From the NCBI GenBank assembly GCA_041664985.1, contig JBAYJS010000013.1, positions 1 through 25,992 on the forward strand: a stretch of DNA of 25,992 nucleotides, given 5' to 3'. The notes beneath the pieces are model-generated. The model had not been told where the DNA came from and made no database searches. It was given only the letters and a program-made list of their open reading frames with translations. The DNA comes from JBAYJS01 sp041664985. GTDB lineage: Bacteria > Patescibacteriota > Patescibacteriia > Buchananbacterales > UBA6539. Shown piece by piece: positions 1-7,221 of the stretch; positions within the stretch are counted from its first letter, which is position 1; the number at the start of each line of letters is the position of its first letter. The translations under genes were made by a program, and so were the position numbers.

Positions 1-20
1 AGTAGTCTGTTCATTGAGTC

Positions 21-57
21 CGGAAGAAGACTGTAAAGTCGGCTTCCGCTTTTTTTA
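21..57 (+). terminator. Intrinsic terminator of a gene upstream of the window
   Basis: CGGAAG (21-26) pairs with CTTCCG (43-48), and an inner GACT/AGTC stem (29-32 with 37-40) closes a GTAA loop. A T-run follows at 50-57. It would end a plus-strand transcript whose gene lies left of the window. Confidence 0.8.
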
Positions 58-101
58 TTTTTTGGTTAATTTTAAGTTCCCAACCTCTTTTTTTAATTAA
101 A

Positions 102-121
102 AAACACCAAGTCAGGTGTTT
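102..121 (-). terminator. Terminator of the SGNH/acyltransferase pair
   Basis: AAACACC (102-108) pairs with GGTGTTT (115-121) across a 6-nt loop. Read on the minus strand the stem is followed by a T-rich stretch, directly after the acyltransferase stop. T-rich sequence also follows on the plus strand, so it may work in both directions. Confidence 0.7.
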
Positions 122-137
122 ATTTTTTTATTCTATT

Positions 138-1253
138 TTAAGCTGAAATTTTTTTAAAAATTGTTTTTTGAAGTTTGCTTAATAGCCAACCCAAACCGAC
201 AAATAAAATTAAATATAAAACAGTGGCAATTGCTGCTGGTAGAAATTTATAAAAAATGTCATAGCGGTACATGATTGGCCAATGGATCAAATAAATTTCG
301 TAAGAGTAAATCCCTAAAATTGTCAGCGCTTTAAATTCGGTTTTTTTAATCAAAAAAATTAAAATCAAAGCCAGGGCGGTAAGCAGGCTGATGCTTTGGG
401 CGATGATGGTTTTTTCCGACCAGCCGGAATGAATGGAAAAATAAGCCACCAAAGCGATTAATCCGGCCAAAGCCAATAGTCGATCCCAATTTTTTAAATG
501 GGAAACCCGGTAAAGAATTTTTTCCAATTTGGTTGGAATGAATTTTTTGAAAAAAGAAATTCGAAAAAAGCCAGCGGCAAATAAAACACCAAGCCCAAAA
601 GCCAGATAATGTAATTTATATAAATGAAGTACGGATTCGTTGACCGGCAGTTTGATTTGAGAAACAAAGTAGCTGATGGTGATTAATAAAGCGGCGGAAG
701 TCAAAGGCCTTTTGCGGTCAAAAACCCAAGGGAAAATCAAATAATAAAATAAAATTAAAGTGAAGTACCAAAGTGGTGAATTAAGATTTAGAAAAATATC
801 GGCTGAGGGAAAAATTCCTAAAAAGCTGGTGATAATTTCCGCAGTCGGATAAACTCTTTGAAGTAAAAATAAATCTAAAAGTAAAAAAGCGCCAACGATC
901 AGCCATAGCGGAACAAAAAGTTTAATCAATCTTTTTTTGTAAAATTTCAGCGGCGGCAAATCTTTGGTCGAAGAAGAAATCGCCAAGCCGTAACCGGAAA
1001 GAAAAAGGAAAATGTCCACGCCCACGCCGGCAATGATTGACCAAGGAAAAAGAAAACGCGTGTCAGTTGATAAAAAATAACCAATGTGGGAAAAAATGAC
1101 TGCCAAAATAGCAAAGCCTTTTAATTCATTGGTAACCGAAATCGGAAAAAAGCCGGTTTCTTTTTTTCTTTTTAGGGAAAACAAAATAACCGCCAAAAAA
1201 ATAACGCTAAAAATGGCGGTTTGCTCAATTGGAAAAGCAATTTGAATTTGCAT
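138..1253 (-). CDS. Acyltransferase-3 family membrane protein
   Basis: This is a polytopic membrane protein of 371 residues with about ten hydrophobic segments. The acyltransferase-3 signature is visible: LKGFAILAVIFSHIGYF near residues 40-60, with the conserved His at about 56, then FLSGYGLA near 85-92 and a late EIYLIHWP segment. The family moves acyl groups, usually acetyl, across the membrane onto sugars of surface polysaccharide, peptidoglycan or lipids; the substrate here cannot be told. The start overlaps the last 29 bases of the upstream SGNH hydrolase gene, so the two are very likely co-transcribed and translationally coupled. In OatA-type enzymes these two domains are fused in one protein, which supports a joint O-acetylation role. 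A terminator follows the stop. Confidence 0.85.
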   Translation of the reverse strand: MQIQIAFPIEQTAIFSVIFLAVILFSLKRKKETGFFPISVTNELKGFAILAVIFSHIGYFLSTDTRFLFPWSIIAGVGVDIFLFLSGYGLAISSSTKDLPPLKFYKKRLIKLFVPLWLIVGAFLLLDLFLLQRVYPTAEIITSFLGIFPSADIFLNLNSPLWYFTLILFYYLIFPWVFDRKRPLTSAALLITISYFVSQIKLPVNESVLHLYKLHYLAFGLGVLFAAGFFRISFFKKFIPTKLEKILYRVSHLKNWDRLLALAGLIALVAYFSIHSGWSEKTIIAQSISLLTALALILIFLIKKTEFKALTILGIYSYEIYLIHWPIMYRYDIFYKFLPAAIATVLYLILFVGLGWLLSKLQKTIFKKISA

Positions 1254-1986
1254 AGATTATATTAGCCCAAAGCTGGTAGCCTTTGGCCGAAGGATGAAAA
1301 AAATCAGTGGAATAAAGTTGAATATTTTTAGAAAACAAATCATTGGTTTGACTGAATAAGTCAATCTGGCAAACCGATTTATTTTCGGCTTGAGTTTTAA
1401 TTATTTTATTAAATTGTTCAGTTTTTTGTTTGAAATAATAATCATACGGCGGAAAAATTAAATTTTTACCGCCAAGATAAGGCAGATTAATAACAATGAT
1501 TTTAGCTTTAGTTTTTTCAGCCAATTGATTGATAATTTCAGAAAAATTAGTTTCAAATTTTTTAGCAGAAATTAAACCATGAATATCATTAATACCAATC
1601 AGTAAAGTGATATAGTCCGGTTGTAATTTAATCGCTTGATTAATTTGTGAATCAATCAGGTCTTGGGTTTTGGCACCGGGGACTGCCAAATTAATCAAAT
1701 CAACATTATTTTTTTGAGCCAAATTCTGGGCCAAAAGATAGGGGAAAGTTTTTTGATAATCCAAGCTGCCAACACCAGCAGTTAAGCTGTCGCCAAGCGC
1801 GACATATTTAATAGTTTTGACGTTTGGCTGCTGACTCTTTAAACTATAGGTTTGTTGTTGGTAGGGACTGGTTAGATGCATTTTGGCAATGTGATTATAA
1901 ATATAGGCATAAGAACGGTTAAGATACAAAAAACCCGCCAAAACTACAAAAATAATAATTATAACTAGATATTTGGTTTTTTTCAT
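1225..1986 (-). CDS. Membrane-anchored SGNH/GDSL hydrolase
   Basis: A 253-residue protein with a Lys-rich start and one hydrophobic segment (about residues 6-23), suggesting an N-terminal anchor with the catalytic domain outside the cell. Block I is ALGDSLTAG (nucleophile Ser67), block III is GINDIH (Asn133), and block V is DFFHPSAKGY (Asp228, His231), so the catalytic set is intact. The SGNH family includes esterases, lysophospholipases and the acetyl-transferring domains of OatA/PatB-type proteins. Its partnership with the overlapping acyltransferase-3 gene downstream favours a role in surface O-acetylation or deacetylation over lipid hydrolysis. The start gives a good signal anchor, and a TAGAAT hexamer sits 7 nt upstream of the ATG. 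Confidence 0.85.
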   Translation of the reverse strand: MKKTKYLVIIIIFVVLAGFLYLNRSYAYIYNHIAKMHLTSPYQQQTYSLKSQQPNVKTIKYVALGDSLTAGVGSLDYQKTFPYLLAQNLAQKNNVDLINLAVPGAKTQDLIDSQINQAIKLQPDYITLLIGINDIHGLISAKKFETNFSEIINQLAEKTKAKIIVINLPYLGGKNLIFPPYDYYFKQKTEQFNKIIKTQAENKSVCQIDLFSQTNDLFSKNIQLYSTDFFHPSAKGYQLWANIIYANSNCFSN

Positions 1987-1993
1987 AATTTCT

Positions 1994-1999
1994 ATTCTA
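1994..1999 (-). promoter_or_regulatory. Putative -10 of the SGNH hydrolase gene
   Basis: On the minus strand TAGAAT lies 7 nt upstream of the ATG, with no recognisable Shine-Dalgarno site. The -35 is poor. The spacing predicts an essentially leaderless message. Confidence 0.4.
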
Positions 2000-2051
2000 G
2001 TTGAATTTTACCAAAAAAAACTAATAAATTCAAATATTTTTAAGGATTTTC

Positions 2052-2080
2052 TTGAAAAAATTAAGATTTTGTGTTATTTT
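2052..2080 (+). promoter_or_regulatory. Promoter of rsmI (leaderless spacing)
   Basis: TTGAAA (2052-2057), a 17-nt spacer and TATTTT (2075-2080). Only 6 nt separate the -10 from the ATG at 2087, so the transcript should begin at or near the start codon. This supports the 2087 start over the ATG at 1973, which would lie upstream of the promoter. Confidence 0.6.
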
Positions 2081-2086
2081 AAAGAT

Positions 2087-2752
2087 ATGGCAACCTTATT
2101 TGTAGTGGCAACACCAATTGGTAATTTAGAAGATATCACCTTGCGAGCTTTGCGAATCCTCAAGGAAGTTGATTTAATTGCCTGTGAAGATACACGCGTG
2201 ACCAAAAAATTACTCCAGCATTATCAAATTGATAAACCAACCATCAGTTATCATCAACACAGCCAAGTGGGCAAAATTGATTTTTTAATTTATAAGTTAA
2301 AAGAAGGAAAAAATATTGCCGTAGTCTCTGACGCGGGTACGCCGGGAATTTCCGATCCGGGCGGTCTGTTGGTTAAAGCGGCTTACGATCAGGGAATTGC
2401 TGTAGAATCAGTACCCGGTGCTTCGGCTTTAGCTACGGCTTTGTCAATTTCAGGATTGGCAACTGACAATTTTATTTTTTTGGGATTTTTACCTCACAAA
2501 AAAGGCCGCGAGACTTTAATCAAGGAAATTGTGGCTGCCAAAAGATTGGTTGTGTTTTACGAATCAGTTCATCGAATTGAAAAAACTTTAAATCAGCTTT
2601 ATGAATTTGGTTTGAACCGCCAAGTCGTTTTGTGTCGGGAGCTGACTAAAAAATTTGAAACGGTTTACCGCGGAGAAATTAAAGAAGTAATTAAAAAATT
2701 AGAAGCGGACCAAACCAAAGGGGAGTTTGTCGTTATTATTGATGCCAAATAA
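2087..2752 (+). CDS. rsmI: 16S rRNA (cytidine-2'-O)-methyltransferase RsmI
   Basis: A SAM-dependent tetrapyrrole-methylase-fold enzyme that 2'-O-methylates C1402 (E. coli numbering) of 16S rRNA. Visible family blocks are VATPIGNLEDITLRALRIL at the N-terminus, ACEDTR, VSDAGTPGISDPG, SVPGASAL, FLGFLPHKKGR and VFYESVHRI. An in-frame ATG exists at 1973, but the 38 extra residues look like translated AT-rich leader and a promoter lies between the two, so the start at 2087 was chosen. The protein has 221 residues and ends soon after the methylase domain, shorter than the roughly 280 residues of E. coli RsmI, so the C-terminal helical extension seems absent. metG follows 4 nt after the stop. Confidence 0.93.
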   Translation: MATLFVVATPIGNLEDITLRALRILKEVDLIACEDTRVTKKLLQHYQIDKPTISYHQHSQVGKIDFLIYKLKEGKNIAVVSDAGTPGISDPGGLLVKAAYDQGIAVESVPGASALATALSISGLATDNFIFLGFLPHKKGRETLIKEIVAAKRLVVFYESVHRIEKTLNQLYEFGLNRQVVLCRELTKKFETVYRGEIKEVIKKLEADQTKGEFVVIIDAK

Positions 2753-2756
2753 ACTA

Positions 2757-4220
2757 ATGTCTAAAAGATTTTACATTACCACCACTTTGCCTTATGTCAA
2801 CGCTGATCCGCACATCGGCTTTGCTTTGGAAATTGTTCAGGCCGATGTTATTGCCAGGCAGCGTCGGCAGCTTGGCGACGAAGTGGTTTTTAATACCGGC
2901 ACTGACGAGCATGGCGTCAAAATTTATCGCAAAGCGATTGAAGCGGGTCAGGAGCCACAGGCTTACGTTGATATTTATGCTGCGAAATTTGATCGGCTCA
3001 AGCAGGCGCTTAATTTAAGCTATACCAATTTTATTAGAACCACTGACGCCAATCACATGGCAGCGGCTGCCGATTTTTGGCAAAGATGTTTGAAAAACGG
3101 TGATATCGAAAAACGTATTTCCAAAATCAATTATTGCTTTGGTTGTGAATTGGAAAAAACCGCATCAGAGTTAGTTGACGGTTATTGCCCCGAACATCCT
3201 AATCTCAAATTGGAAGAGATTGAAGAAGAAAATTATTTTTTCAAATTTTCCCGCTACGCCAAACCATTGCTTGATTTTTATGGAAAAAATCCCGATTTTG
3301 TCGTGCCGGATTTTCGCTTCAATGAAATTAAAAAATTTGTTGAGGCGGGTTTGAACGATTTTAGTATTTCTCGGCTGAAACAAAAAATGCCCTGGGGTAT
3401 ACCGGTGCCAAATGATTCCGATCACGTGATGTATGTTTGGTTTGATGCTTTGATTAATTATATTTCAACTATTGGTTGGCCAGATGATCAGGCTAATTTC
3501 AAAAAATTCTGGCCGGGTATCCAAGTTGCCGGCAAAGACAATTTGCGCCAGCAATCAGCCATGTGGCAGGCAATGTTAATGTCGGCTGGTTTACCAAATT
3601 CCAAAAAGATTTTTATCCATGGTTTTATCATCAGTGGCAATCAAAAGATGAGCAAGAGTTTGGGCAACGTGGTAAATCCTTTTGATCTGGTGGAAAAATA
3701 CGGCACTGACCCGGTTCGTTATTATTTGCTCAGGCACATCAATCCATTCGAGGATAGTGATTTTACCATTGAAAAATTCGAAACAGCTTATACGGCTGAT
3801 TTATCAAATGGTATTGGCAATTTAGTCAGCCGCGTGGCCGGTTTAATTGAACAAAACAAAGTAAGTATTAAGCAAGATTTAGCAAGACCTGCCTGCCGGC
3901 AGGCAGGTAAGCAAGACAAGAAGTTGGAAAAATTAATCGAAGGATTTTTGTTTGATCAGGCCTTAAAATATATTTGGGAAAAAATTTCTGAATTGGACGG
4001 TTTAATCGCTCAAACCAAGCCCTGGTCTTTGGTCAAAGAAGGCAAAACCAAAGAGGCGCAAAAGATTTTAAATCAGGCGGCCAATGAAATTTTGGTAATC
4101 AGTCGTTTTTTAACCCCGTTTTTACCAGCAACTGCCGAAAAGATTGAACAAATATTTACGGCTAAAGAAATTAAAAAAGGCGAGCCGCTGTTTCCAAGGC
4201 TAGCCGAGAACAAGAAATAA
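2757..4220 (+). CDS. metG: Methionyl-tRNA synthetase
   Basis: A class I aminoacyl-tRNA synthetase charging tRNA-Met, 487 residues from this start. Visible motifs are the HIGH-type HIGF at 19-22 (after TLPYVNADP), KMSKS at 297-301, NTGTDEHG, and a zinc-knuckle-like CFGC...CPEH segment. There is no C-terminal EMAPII-type tRNA-binding domain, so it is the short form. ATG 2742 is a possible alternative start; 2757 puts the catalytic fold right after the N-terminus, 4 nt after rsmI. Oddity: a 22-nt perfect palindrome at 3887-3908 adds residues RPACRQAG (377-384) near the junction with the anticodon-binding helical domain. Confidence 0.95.
   Translation: MSKRFYITTTLPYVNADPHIGFALEIVQADVIARQRRQLGDEVVFNTGTDEHGVKIYRKAIEAGQEPQAYVDIYAAKFDRLKQALNLSYTNFIRTTDANHMAAAADFWQRCLKNGDIEKRISKINYCFGCELEKTASELVDGYCPEHPNLKLEEIEEENYFFKFSRYAKPLLDFYGKNPDFVVPDFRFNEIKKFVEAGLNDFSISRLKQKMPWGIPVPNDSDHVMYVWFDALINYISTIGWPDDQANFKKFWPGIQVAGKDNLRQQSAMWQAMLMSAGLPNSKKIFIHGFIISGNQKMSKSLGNVVNPFDLVEKYGTDPVRYYLLRHINPFEDSDFTIEKFETAYTADLSNGIGNLVSRVAGLIEQNKVSIKQDLARPACRQAGKQDKKLEKLIEGFLFDQALKYIWEKISELDGLIAQTKPWSLVKEGKTKEAQKILNQAANEILVISRFLTPFLPATAEKIEQIFTAKEIKKGEPLFPRLAENKK
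3887..3908. repeat. Intragenic GC-rich 22-nt palindrome in metG
   Basis: A perfect palindrome centred on CCTGCC/GGCAGG, far more GC-rich than the surrounding gene. It is read in frame as RPACRQAG. Short palindromes of this type, giving PACRQAG or ACLPAG peptides, are recalled as dispersed repeats in CPR genomes; that is memory, not shown by this window alone. Confidence 0.8.
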
Positions 4221-4437
4221 GAGATAAGAAATTAGAGGATTAGATAATCAATATAGCGCCAGGATAAGTGAATTTAGTTAATCCAGAGATTAAGTTAATC
4301 ATTTATTTATGGCGCAAATTAAGACCTTTAAAGATTTGAATGTTTGGCAGAAATCTCATCAATTAGTGTTGGCTGTCTATGGCCAGTAATAAAAAAAGAT
4401 TGTGACAACTTATTTCATATATCTTATATCTTATTTC
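4214..4437. mobile_element. Inverted-repeat-bounded remnant carrying an IVP fragment
   Basis: A 19-nt repeat at 4214-4232 (GAAATAAGAGATAAGAAAT) matches the reverse complement of 4419-4437 at 17 of 19 positions. Between them lies a 26-codon fragment of a four-helix-bundle (IVP/S23) gene. The arrangement looks like a decayed small passenger element inserted between metG and cvpA. No transposase is present. Confidence 0.5.
4309..4389 (+). pseudogene. Truncated four-helix-bundle (23S rRNA intervening-sequence, S23/IVP) protein
   Basis: An ATG-to-TAA frame of 26 codons reads MAQIKTFKDLNVWQKSHQLV and then LAVYGQ. The FKDLxVWQKxHxLVLxVY pattern is the N-terminal signature of the S23/IVP four-helix-bundle family, whose members are usually about 115-130 residues. 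The remainder of the family, including the central R-R-A...I..NIAEG-type block, is absent downstream, so this is a broken remnant. The function of full-length relatives is unknown; many lie in rRNA intervening sequences or intergenic passengers. Confidence 0.7.
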
Positions 4438-4444
4438 AAAAATT

Positions 4445-4963
4445 ATGTATCTAACCATTCTTGATCTAATTCTGATTTTAGTGTTATTTCTTTTTATTGC
4501 ATTTGGGTTTGCTTTGGGATTGGTGGAAACAATCGGCGCGCTGGTGGGTGTGATTTTGGGTGCTTGGGCAGCCGGGGCTTATTACGAACCCATGGGTGCT
4601 TGGCTTGAGCCGTTTTTGCTAGGCAACGGCAATCTGGCAAGAATTGTGGCTTTTATTTTAGTTTTTACGATTATCAACCGTTTGATCGGTTTGGTTTTTT
4701 GGTTTGTCAATAAAATTTTTAATGTTGTGACTCTGATTCCTTTCACCAAAAGTTTAAACCGATTCCTCGGCGCGATTTTGGGTTTATTGGAAGGAGTTTT
4801 GGTTTTAGGCTTAATTTTATATTTTGTTTCGCGGTTTATTTCTGCAGATTGGTTAATCAGCGTTTTGGCCAGTTCAAAAATGGCAATTATTCTAATTGAT
4901 ATTTCCAGTATTTTAACGCCGCTTTTGCCGGAACTGCTTAAACAGCTCAAATCAGTGATTTAA
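4445..4963 (+). CDS. cvpA: CvpA family membrane protein
   Basis: A 172-residue protein with four strongly hydrophobic segments (about residues 5-25, 28-46, 64-88 and 104-130). The family pattern is visible: an N-terminal LDLILILVLFLFIAFGFALG, VIxxRLIG around 75-80, and the FTKSLNRFLGAILGLLEGVL block near 100-120 that is typical of CvpA/colicin V production proteins. In Proteobacteria CvpA is linked to purine biosynthesis context and envelope stress; the biochemical role is unsettled. tatD starts 6 nt after the stop, so the two form an operon. A weak promoter (GTGACA, 17 nt, TATATC) overlaps the right arm of the upstream repeat. Confidence 0.85.
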   Translation: MYLTILDLILILVLFLFIAFGFALGLVETIGALVGVILGAWAAGAYYEPMGAWLEPFLLGNGNLARIVAFILVFTIINRLIGLVFWFVNKIFNVVTLIPFTKSLNRFLGAILGLLEGVLVLGLILYFVSRFISADWLISVLASSKMAIILIDISSILTPLLPELLKQLKSVI

Positions 4964-4968
4964 TTTTT

Positions 4969-5763
4969 ATGCTATTTGATTCACACGCGCATTTAAATTT
5001 TGAAGATTTCCAAAATGATTGGCAGTCTGTAATTGCCGATTGTCAAAAAAACAATATTTCCGTTGTTAACGTCGGTTCCCAACTTGAAACCAGTCAAAAA
5101 GCCGTGGCAATTGCCAATCAGTTCAAACAAGGAGTATATGCCGCTATTGGTTTGCATCCAATTCACACTGTTGGCAGCAGTTTTCATCCGCAAGAGTTTA
5201 ATTTAGCTGATTATCAAAATTTAATTTCACAATCAAAAAAAATTGTTGCCATTGGCGAAACCGGAATTGATTTTTATCATGACAGCAAAAATTTTGATAA
5301 TCAAAAAAAAGTTTTTATTCAGCATTTGAACTTAGCCAAAGAATTTGGTTTGCCGGTAATTTTGCACGCGCGAAACAGCAAGGACGGTAAAAATGACGCT
5401 TATGATGAAATTTTACAGATTCTAAAAAAGGAAAATACCACCAAAGGCGTAATTCACTGTTTTGGCGGAACTACTAAACAAGCCCTGGCTTTTTTACAGC
5501 AGGGATTTTTTGTTGGGTTTACCGGCGTGATTACTTTTGCCAAAACTGATAATTTGGCCGAGGTGATTAGAAATTTACCGCTGGAGGCAATTTTGATTGA
5601 AACTGATTGTCCGTATTTGGCTCCAGAGCCGTTTCGCGGTCAGCGTAACCAACCACAGTATGTTCGGTATGTCGCGGAAAAAATTGCTCAAATTAGAGAA
5701 ATTGAGTATAATAAAGTGGAGAAACAGACTTTTGCCAATGCGACTAATTTATTTAATATATAA
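4969..5763 (+). CDS. tatD: TatD family metal-dependent hydrolase / DNase
   Basis: A 264-residue TIM-barrel hydrolase of the amidohydrolase superfamily. Metal-ligand motifs are in order: DSHAHLNF at the N-terminus (His6, His8), AIGETGIDFYHD (metal-bridging Glu), LHARN, IHCFGG and the late ETDCPYLAPEPFRG with its Asp. Length matches the family norm of about 260. TatD enzymes act as 3'-5' exonucleases and have been tied to DNA repair and DNA degradation in starvation or apoptosis-like processes. The gene is 6 nt downstream of cvpA and 11 nt upstream of a tiny Cys-rich ORF, all probably in one transcript ended by the terminator at 5950. Confidence 0.93.
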   Translation: MLFDSHAHLNFEDFQNDWQSVIADCQKNNISVVNVGSQLETSQKAVAIANQFKQGVYAAIGLHPIHTVGSSFHPQEFNLADYQNLISQSKKIVAIGETGIDFYHDSKNFDNQKKVFIQHLNLAKEFGLPVILHARNSKDGKNDAYDEILQILKKENTTKGVIHCFGGTTKQALAFLQQGFFVGFTGVITFAKTDNLAEVIRNLPLEAILIETDCPYLAPEPFRGQRNQPQYVRYVAEKIAQIREIEYNKVEKQTFANATNLFNI

Positions 5764-5774
5764 CCAAGGCATTT

Positions 5775-5894
5775 ATGCCACATTTAGATGACGATTGCCC
5801 GTGTGGTTCGGGCAAGCCGTATGGCGAGTGCTGCGGCGCGGCCCAGCCATGTGATTGCGGATCAGGCAAACCGGCGGGCGAGTGCTGCTACTAG
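5775..5894 (+). CDS. Tiny protein with two tandem SEC-C-like Cys motifs
   Basis: A 39-codon frame (ATG at 5775, TAG at 5892) contains two near-copies of one motif: CPCGSGKPYGECC and CDCGSGKPAGECC, separated by GAAQP. This is the C-x-C-G-S-G-K-x-x-x-x-C-C core of the SEC-C zinc-binding motif found at the end of SecA and in many small proteins. The product is little more than two motif cores, so it may be a free-standing zinc-binding micro-protein. It begins 11 nt after tatD and is followed by a terminator. Repetition of a conserved motif in frame argues for real coding; its partner is unknown. Confidence 0.7.
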   Translation: MPHLDDDCPCGSGKPYGECCGAAQPCDCGSGKPAGECCY

Positions 5895-5949
5895 ATTGAA
5901 GGAAAAATAAAATAAAACCAGCCAAAGTAAAATTTGGGCGGTTGGATGC

Positions 5950-5978
5950 ATCCTCAAACTTGAGGATTTTTTTATTTT
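5950..5978 (+). terminator. Terminator of the cvpA-tatD-SEC-C operon
   Basis: ATCCTCA and TGAGGAT arms (5950-5967) close a small AACT loop, followed by a T-rich tail. It separates the AT-rich operon from the GC-richer block to the right. Confidence 0.85.
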
Positions 5979-6051
5979 TATAATGATTTTTTAAATATCC
6001 CCATCTCTGTTTATTCTTCAGAATAAGGGGTAGAATCTAAGGCATTAAGGA

Positions 6052-6080
6052 TTGACTTTTTGGGAAAAATTTGATAGGGT
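6052..6080 (+). promoter_or_regulatory. Promoter P1 of the HAD phosphatase gene
   Basis: TTGACT (6052-6057), a 17-nt spacer starting TTTTGGGAAA, and TAGGGT (6075-6080). Hexamer, spacer length and the spacer's first ten bases are shared with P2 and P3 in this block. Confidence 0.8.
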
Positions 6081-6094
6081 TAGACCGACAATTT

Positions 6095-6118
6095 AGAGGG
6101 GAAGTGCCCTTCTTTTTT
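6095..6118 (+). promoter_or_regulatory. Leader hairpin downstream of P1
   Basis: AGAGGGG (6095-6101) pairs with CCCTTCT (6107-6113) over a 5-nt loop and runs into a short T-run. It lies at the predicted 5' end of the message and could be a stability hairpin or an attenuator. The leaders of P2 and P3 have an equivalent stem. Confidence 0.5.
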
Positions 6119-6138
6119 GTGAAATTTGGGGCTTGTAA

Positions 6139-7038
6139 ATGGAAAAGGAAGAAGCGCGCATGGCAAAGAAGCTGAGTTTGCCGGGAGAACAAATCCCCGG
6201 CACCAACATTCGGGTTCTTAACCCAGACAGATTGGCCAAGGTTTTGGCCAGGGCAATCTTGCGGATCTTTTTTGACACCGACGGCACCATCAGCTTGCTG
6301 CGTGAAGGTTGGCAGTCAGTCATGGGACCGTTGATGGTCGAAGAGATTATTGGTGAGGCCGAAGTCGATGATTTGACCCGGAAAGCCATTGAGAAGGCAG
6401 TCTGGCAATACATCGACAAGTCCACGGGGATCAATACCATCCTGCAAATGGAGGAACTGGCCGGGATGGTTGGCCACTATGGTTTTGTGCCCCAAGAGTT
6501 TATCATGAACGCTCAGCAGTACAAGGGCGTTTATAACGAACGCTTGATGAAGTCGGTCAGGCAGCGGATTGAGCTGGTCGAATTTGGTTCTTTGCCAGTC
6601 GACCAGGTGACCGTGTATCGGGCCATTGATTTTTGTCAGCGGGCGGCGCAGTTGGCTAAACTGCACATCTTTTCCGGAACGGACCACGATGATGTGGTCA
6701 ATGAGTTGCGCGTACTGGGGGCACTGGGCTACTTCACTTCGGTTCACGGCGCCCTGCGCGAATACAAAGACCAGAATAAAGAAACGGTCTTGCGCAAGGC
6801 CATGGCCGAATTCGGGCTTGACGGCTCTCAGTTGGCGGTAATCGGCGACGGTCCGGTTGAACTCCGGGTCGGCACAGAGGCCGGTTGCCTGACAATCGGC
6901 GTGCTGTCTGATGAAAAGACCGGTCGGGGCTGGAACCTGGAGAAGCTGGAGCGGCTGGAGCCTTACGCGGATGTGATTATTCCGGACTTTGGGTCGTTTC
7001 CGACTCTGATGAGCCGGGTACTGAAGATAGCCGCCTGA
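6139..7038 (+). CDS. HAD superfamily hydrolase (phosphatase-like)
   Basis: A 299-residue protein with the four HAD motifs: I, IFFDTDGTIS (nucleophile Asp46, acid/base Asp48); II, IFSGT (Ser179); III, Lys220; IV, VIGDGPVEL (Asp237 and Glu241). A helical cap of about 125 residues separates motifs I and II, like type C1 caps of phosphoglycolate phosphatase-type enzymes. It most likely hydrolyses a small phosphorylated metabolite; the substrate is unknown. The start at 6139 has only GGGG as a weak ribosome site; ATG 6160 (MAKKLS) with AAGGAAG upstream is a serious alternative. G- and C-ending codons dominate, unlike tatD or metG. It is a single-gene unit with its own promoter and terminator. Confidence 0.8.
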   Translation: MEKEEARMAKKLSLPGEQIPGTNIRVLNPDRLAKVLARAILRIFFDTDGTISLLREGWQSVMGPLMVEEIIGEAEVDDLTRKAIEKAVWQYIDKSTGINTILQMEELAGMVGHYGFVPQEFIMNAQQYKGVYNERLMKSVRQRIELVEFGSLPVDQVTVYRAIDFCQRAAQLAKLHIFSGTDHDDVVNELRVLGALGYFTSVHGALREYKDQNKETVLRKAMAEFGLDGSQLAVIGDGPVELRVGTEAGCLTIGVLSDEKTGRGWNLEKLERLEPYADVIIPDFGSFPTLMSRVLKIAA

Positions 7039-7066
7039 TTTAAGCCGTTCTTTAAGTGATTTATTC

Positions 7067-7113
7067 AACCCGTCTTTGGAAACCATTGTTTCTGAAGCCG
7101 GGTTTTTCTTTTT
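7067..7113 (+). terminator. Terminator of the HAD gene
   Basis: Outer stem AACCCG (7067-7072) with CGGGTT (7099-7104), inner stem GAAAC/GTTTC, followed by a T-rich tail. It sits between the HAD stop and promoter P2. Confidence 0.8.
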
Positions 7114-7123
7114 GCCTAAATTA

Positions 7124-7152
7124 TTGACTTTTTGGGAAATAATCAGTAAAGT
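7124..7152 (+). promoter_or_regulatory. Promoter P2 of the CoA-transferase gene
   Basis: TTGACT (7124-7129), a 17-nt spacer starting TTTTGGGAAA, and TAAAGT (7147-7152). A weak 7-bp hairpin, GGAGGGA (7164-7170) with TCTTTCT (7174-7180), follows near the expected 5' end of the message. Confidence 0.8.
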
Positions 7153-7221
7153 ATAGGCAGTTTGGAGGGACGTTCTTTCTAATCTGCGTGAGAAGTTTCG
7201 GTTAAACTGGAGGAGAAGATC

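Noticed and set aside
1..20. 3' end of an upstream structured RNA or gene
   Set aside because: Only about 20 bases precede the terminator; nothing can be identified.
5999..6030. CCCC...TTATTC-TTCA-GAATAA-GGGG fold just upstream of promoter P1
   Set aside because: It has a 6-bp inner stem and a large one-sided bulge, precedes the promoter and has no T-tail. Could be chance in AT-rich DNA.
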